Shown here one piece after another: positions 61,513-64,000 of a DNA stretch of 64,000 nucleotides (position 1 is its first letter; each line of letters starts with the position of its first letter). The translations under genes were made by a program, and so were the position numbers. The DNA is from Novosphingobium guangzhouense (GTDB taxonomy: Bacteria > Pseudomonadota > Alphaproteobacteria > Sphingomonadales > Sphingomonadaceae). The stretch spans positions 222,741 through 286,740 of the forward strand of contig NZ_LYMM01000029.1 in assembly GCF_002896965.1 (NCBI RefSeq), written 5' to 3'. The notes below the pieces were generated by a model that saw only the letters and a program-made list of their open reading frames with translations, was not told the DNA's origin and did no database searches.

Positions 61513-61539
61513 CCCTAATTTTATCCAATAAAATCAGGG
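61513..61539. repeat. 12-bp inverted repeat after tRNA-Pro
   Basis: CCCTAATTTTAT (61513-61524) and ATAAAATCAGGG (61528-61539) pair over 11 of 12 positions with a three-base loop. It lies between tRNA-Pro and the integrase. Confidence 0.5.
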
Positions 61540-61590
61540 CAGTTCTGCACCATTCTGCACCAGATGGTCGCCTTGCATCGCAGACCAATT

Positions 61591-61679
61591 GTTGGTTAGT
61601 TGTTGGTTGCAACCAGCAGAAACCAACACACAACCAACAGCCGACCAACAACCAACATCAAGGCGAAAACCCAACCAAC
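61591..61679. repeat. Cluster of GTTGGTT/AACCAAC repeats upstream of the integrase
   Basis: Two GTTGGTT copies (61591, 61602; 11 bases apart) face AACCAAC copies at 61621 and 61632 (also 11 apart), forming an imperfect inverted pair, with further copies near 61643, 61650 and 61673. The seven copies with helical-turn spacing could be arm-type sites for the integrase or excision factor. They sit 21 bases before the integrase ATG. Confidence 0.6.
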
Positions 61680-61699
61680 ATCCTTCGATTGGAGGCCCC

Positions 61700-62932
61700 A
61701 TGCTGACAGACATTGCCCTGCGCGCTTTGAAGCCGGAAAAGTCCGCCTACAAGAAATCCGACAGCAAGGGATTATTCGTCACAGTTCACCCTTCCGGAAA
61801 GAAGGTCTGGGGCCTCGCAATCCGAGTCGAGGGGAAGCAGAAATTCCTTACGGGCGGCGCCTATCCAGAAGTCACTGTCAAACTGGCGCGAGCCTGGCGC
61901 GATACGGTGAAGGCTCAGCTAACCTTGGGCATGGCTCCAACAGCAACACCTGCAAATTTGGAGCCGAGCGTACCAAGCCAAGTGGAAGCGAAAGCCGGCG
62001 AATCATTCGAGACAGTCGCCCGCGAATGGTTTGATACCCGAAAGGTAGCCTGGACCCCGCGCTACGCCGGCGTGACGATGCGGCGGCTGGAGGCCGACAT
62101 CTTTCCTGCCGTTGGTGCACTGCCGATCGCAGCCATAACGCCACGCCAGATGCTGGAAGCCTTCCGCGCCATCCAGGCACGCGGTTCTGTCGAAATGGCG
62201 CACAGGGTGAGAAACCACTGCAGCGAGGTCTTTCGTTACGCTATTCCGGATGGGCGATGCGAAAGCGATCCATGCCGCGATCTTGCTCCCGGCATGGCAA
62301 AGCCAGCGCCCGTCAAGCACCATGCCAAAGTTGCAGCCAAGGACCTGCCGGATTTCTTCGGGAAACTGAGCAAGGACGGAGGTGATCGTACCAGCCACCT
62401 CGCCCTGCGGTGGACAATGCTGACAATGGTACGCACGCAAGAGACGCGGTTCGCGCAATGGGCGGAGTTCGAAGGGCTCGATACGGCTGAGCCGATCTGG
62501 CGCATACCGCCGGAGCGTATGAAGATGAGCACGGAACACATCGTGCCCCTGCCACCTCAAGCCATTTCTATGCTGAACGAGATTCGCGAGCGGAACGTAT
62601 ATCTCGCAGCTGGAAACGAGAAGCTCGGAGCCTTCCTCTTCCCGGTCCATTATTCGAAATCACTGGTCATCAGCGAAAACCGCATGCTGGACGTCATGTA
62701 TCGCCTTGGTCTTCGTGGAAAGGCCACTGTTCATGGCTTTCGCGGTCTGGCCAGCACTGTTCTGAACGAATCGGGACTTTTCGAGCCCGACTGGATCGAA
62801 TTCCAGCTTGCGCATGCGGCGCGAGGTGTTCGTGCGGCGTACAATTCAGCCCGCTATCTCGTTCATCGGCGCAAGATGATGGTCTGGTGGGCCGATTACC
62901 TGGATGCTGCTGAGCGAGCCGGGTCAGAATAG
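61700..62932 (+). CDS. P4-type tyrosine integrase
   Basis: 410 residues from ATG 61700, with GGAGG upstream. The DUF4102-type N-terminal arm-binding domain (MLTDIALRALKPEKSAYKKS, GLFVTVHPSGKKVWGLAIRV) is followed by a core-binding domain and the catalytic domain with R in TMVRTQETRFAQWAEF, HGFRGLASTVLNE and the tyrosine in RAAYNSARYL. All key residues of box I, HxxR and Tyr are present. It should integrate into a tRNA 3' end; the adjacent tRNA-Pro(TGG) is the natural candidate. Confidence 0.93.
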   Translation: MLTDIALRALKPEKSAYKKSDSKGLFVTVHPSGKKVWGLAIRVEGKQKFLTGGAYPEVTVKLARAWRDTVKAQLTLGMAPTATPANLEPSVPSQVEAKAGESFETVAREWFDTRKVAWTPRYAGVTMRRLEADIFPAVGALPIAAITPRQMLEAFRAIQARGSVEMAHRVRNHCSEVFRYAIPDGRCESDPCRDLAPGMAKPAPVKHHAKVAAKDLPDFFGKLSKDGGDRTSHLALRWTMLTMVRTQETRFAQWAEFEGLDTAEPIWRIPPERMKMSTEHIVPLPPQAISMLNEIRERNVYLAAGNEKLGAFLFPVHYSKSLVISENRMLDVMYRLGLRGKATVHGFRGLASTVLNESGLFEPDWIEFQLAHAARGVRAAYNSARYLVHRRKMMVWWADYLDAAERAGSE

Positions 62933-62973
62933 CACATCGATCAGATGCCTTCCGCTAGGAGATCGCTGTCCTG

Positions 62974-63165
62974 TTAATCTTCATGAAGTCCATCAATCCA
63001 GGCTTTCACCGCACTTTCGCGCCAGCCGCTGCATCGCTCGGATATCCGCACCTGCCGAGGAAATGTGCCAGCCTCGATTTTGCGATAGAGAGTGGAGGCT
63101 GAGAAGCCGGTGCGCTCGAGCACTGACCTGCGCCGCAGGATACGGTCTTGAATACCTTCGTCCAT
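62974..63165 (-). CDS. AlpA-family excisionase/regulator-like protein
   Basis: 63 residues (MDEGIQDRILRRRSVLERTG). The AlpA-type winged helix is visible as ERTGFSASTLYRKIEAGTFP followed by RQVRISERCSGWRESAVKAW. These small proteins usually control integrase expression or direct excision. The gene is tail-to-tail with the integrase gene across 41 bases. Confidence 0.8.
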   Translation of the reverse strand: MDEGIQDRILRRRSVLERTGFSASTLYRKIEAGTFPRQVRISERCSGWRESAVKAWIDGLHED

Positions 63166-63298
63166 TTAGTGCCTCGCCCTTTCAACGATGTCACGAGAAC
63201 CTAACAGGGGGCGAAAGGGACTTTCGGACAAGATAGGCGCCAAGGCATTGCCCTACTATGCACTGCGCTGCCCCACATAGGTGAGCAATACTGCCCCG

Positions 63299-63931
63299 TT
63301 ACGATTGCTTTTCGCGCGTCGGGAACACCGGCCCCCGCACAGCCATTCGCGCCGGGTCGAACGGTCTCTGAAGCGAGCGGACTTCATCGTAAGACCCTCG
63401 TAGCCATACATCGACGTCACTCGGATCGAGGATCGTCACCATCGCCTTGGGATGGATCGGCCTGACGAGCGAATTGGCATCGCATGTCACCATGGCAAAG
63501 CCGTTGCCGCTCTCGGTCGCTTGCCAGAAACCGGCAACCGCGAACACCGGCTGGTCGATCACCGAAAACCACATCTCACCCTTCAGTGGCGGCTTGCTGT
63601 CACCAAGATCATGCTTGTCCGGCGTGAACTCGCAGAATTCGGTGAGCGGCACCACGCAGCGGTTCTCGGGACGCTCGGCGAGCCGTCGCCATTGCGGCAG
63701 TGCGAGGTTGCGCACGTTGGTCATCGGCCAGGCCGCCTTGCCGCCAAGGACATCCCAGCTCATGACGTCCCAGCCGAACATGTTGCCCTGTTCGCGCATC
63801 ACATAGGCCCGCCCCCGGGGGCGCAGTTCCTGCGGATCGAAGCGATTGTCGCGCGGGGCTTCGCTGAAGAGCTCGGCGACGGATCCCCAGATCGTCTCGA
63901 TCTCACCTTTCATGCGGGCGCGGTTACACAT
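63299..63931 (-). CDS. SOS-response-associated peptidase (SRAP/YedK-like)
   Basis: 210 residues with the catalytic Cys2 (MCNRARMKGEIETIW). Conserved family positions visible here are the asparagine/arginine region NVRNLALPQWRRLAERPENR, the glutamate in CVVPLTEFCEFT and the histidine in PIHPKAMVTILDPSDVDVWL. SRAP proteins form a thiazolidine crosslink with abasic sites in single-stranded DNA and often travel with mobile elements and DNA-repair islands. The 63932-64000 remainder contains no gene. Confidence 0.92.
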   Translation of the reverse strand: MCNRARMKGEIETIWGSVAELFSEAPRDNRFDPQELRPRGRAYVMREQGNMFGWDVMSWDVLGGKAAWPMTNVRNLALPQWRRLAERPENRCVVPLTEFCEFTPDKHDLGDSKPPLKGEMWFSVIDQPVFAVAGFWQATESGNGFAMVTCDANSLVRPIHPKAMVTILDPSDVDVWLRGSYDEVRSLQRPFDPARMAVRGPVFPTREKQS

Positions 63932-64000
63932 GGGTCAGATCCTACGAGACGATGGTCTTTTATGTCCGACCGCTGGTCGTGGCCATCTTCGCTTTTCAGA

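Noticed and set aside
61591..61679. AACCAAC cluster as a CRISPR array
   Set aside because: The units are only seven bases with irregular short spacing and no spacers; no cas genes are present.

Overview
The window looks like chromosomal DNA of a high-GC alphaproteobacterium of the order Sphingomonadales (Novosphingobium/Sphingobium/Erythrobacter-like). The evidence is family-level: a DUF2794 protein, an HdaA-like replication regulator, a GTA-type 3TM holin, separate PurS and PurQ, PurN fused to a YjbR-like domain, a PrsT/PrsR/PrsK exopolysaccharide control set, and an extragenic palindrome of the kind I recall as common in sphingomonads. No species can be named from sequence alone.

Layout. 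(1) 1-11663 is a surface-glycan region. A minus-strand operon, tightly overlapping at most junctions, runs from a myo-inositol-1-phosphate synthase (7955) through a nucleotidyltransferase (probable CTP:inositol-1-phosphate cytidylyltransferase), a glycosyltransferase, KpsE-, KpsM- and KpsT-like capsule exporter parts, a methyltransferase and a second glycosyltransferase cut by the window edge. Across a 433-bp AT-rich gap lie a third glycosyltransferase and two CDP-alcohol phosphotransferases. Together these could make CDP-inositol and attach phosphoinositol to an exported glycan or glycolipid. This is the most interesting hypothesis here. (2) 11667-15175 holds an extensin-like protein, an APC permease and panB. 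(3) 15186-21846 is the operon sugar transferase-prsK-prsR-prsT (PEP-CTERM/XrtA-type exopolysaccharide regulation). (4) 21993-24912 holds an M20 amidohydrolase, a glutamine amidotransferase-like protein and small ORFs. (5) 24929-28585 is a decayed 3.7-kb element in the 3' end of tRNA-Leu(CAA), bounded by 19-bp repeats, with a truncated serine recombinase, a P-loop protein, an HNH nuclease and a truncated integrase.

(6) 28702-36485 carries an IMPase, efp, a dehydrogenase/SnoaL/binding-protein set, purQS and another dehydrogenase. (7) 36526-43496 carries a long extragenic inverted repeat, DUF2794, cysE, hdaA, a DUF2066-like gene, purM-purN, ndk, holC and an overlooked 43-codon membrane ORF next to a perfect 20-bp palindrome. 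(8) 43519-54283 is core envelope and secretion biology: pepA, lptD-surA-pdxA-ksgA and yajC-secD-secF. (9) 54565-61183 has tRNA-Pro(GGG), secreted proteins, a GTA-type holin, aroQ, an Lrp regulator, a histidine-kinase-like protein with a weak ATPase domain and a polysaccharide deacetylase.

(10) From 61267, tRNA-CAT and tRNA-Pro(TGG) are followed by a P4-type integrase, an AlpA-like factor and an SRAP protein. This looks like the start of a genomic island whose far end is outside the window.
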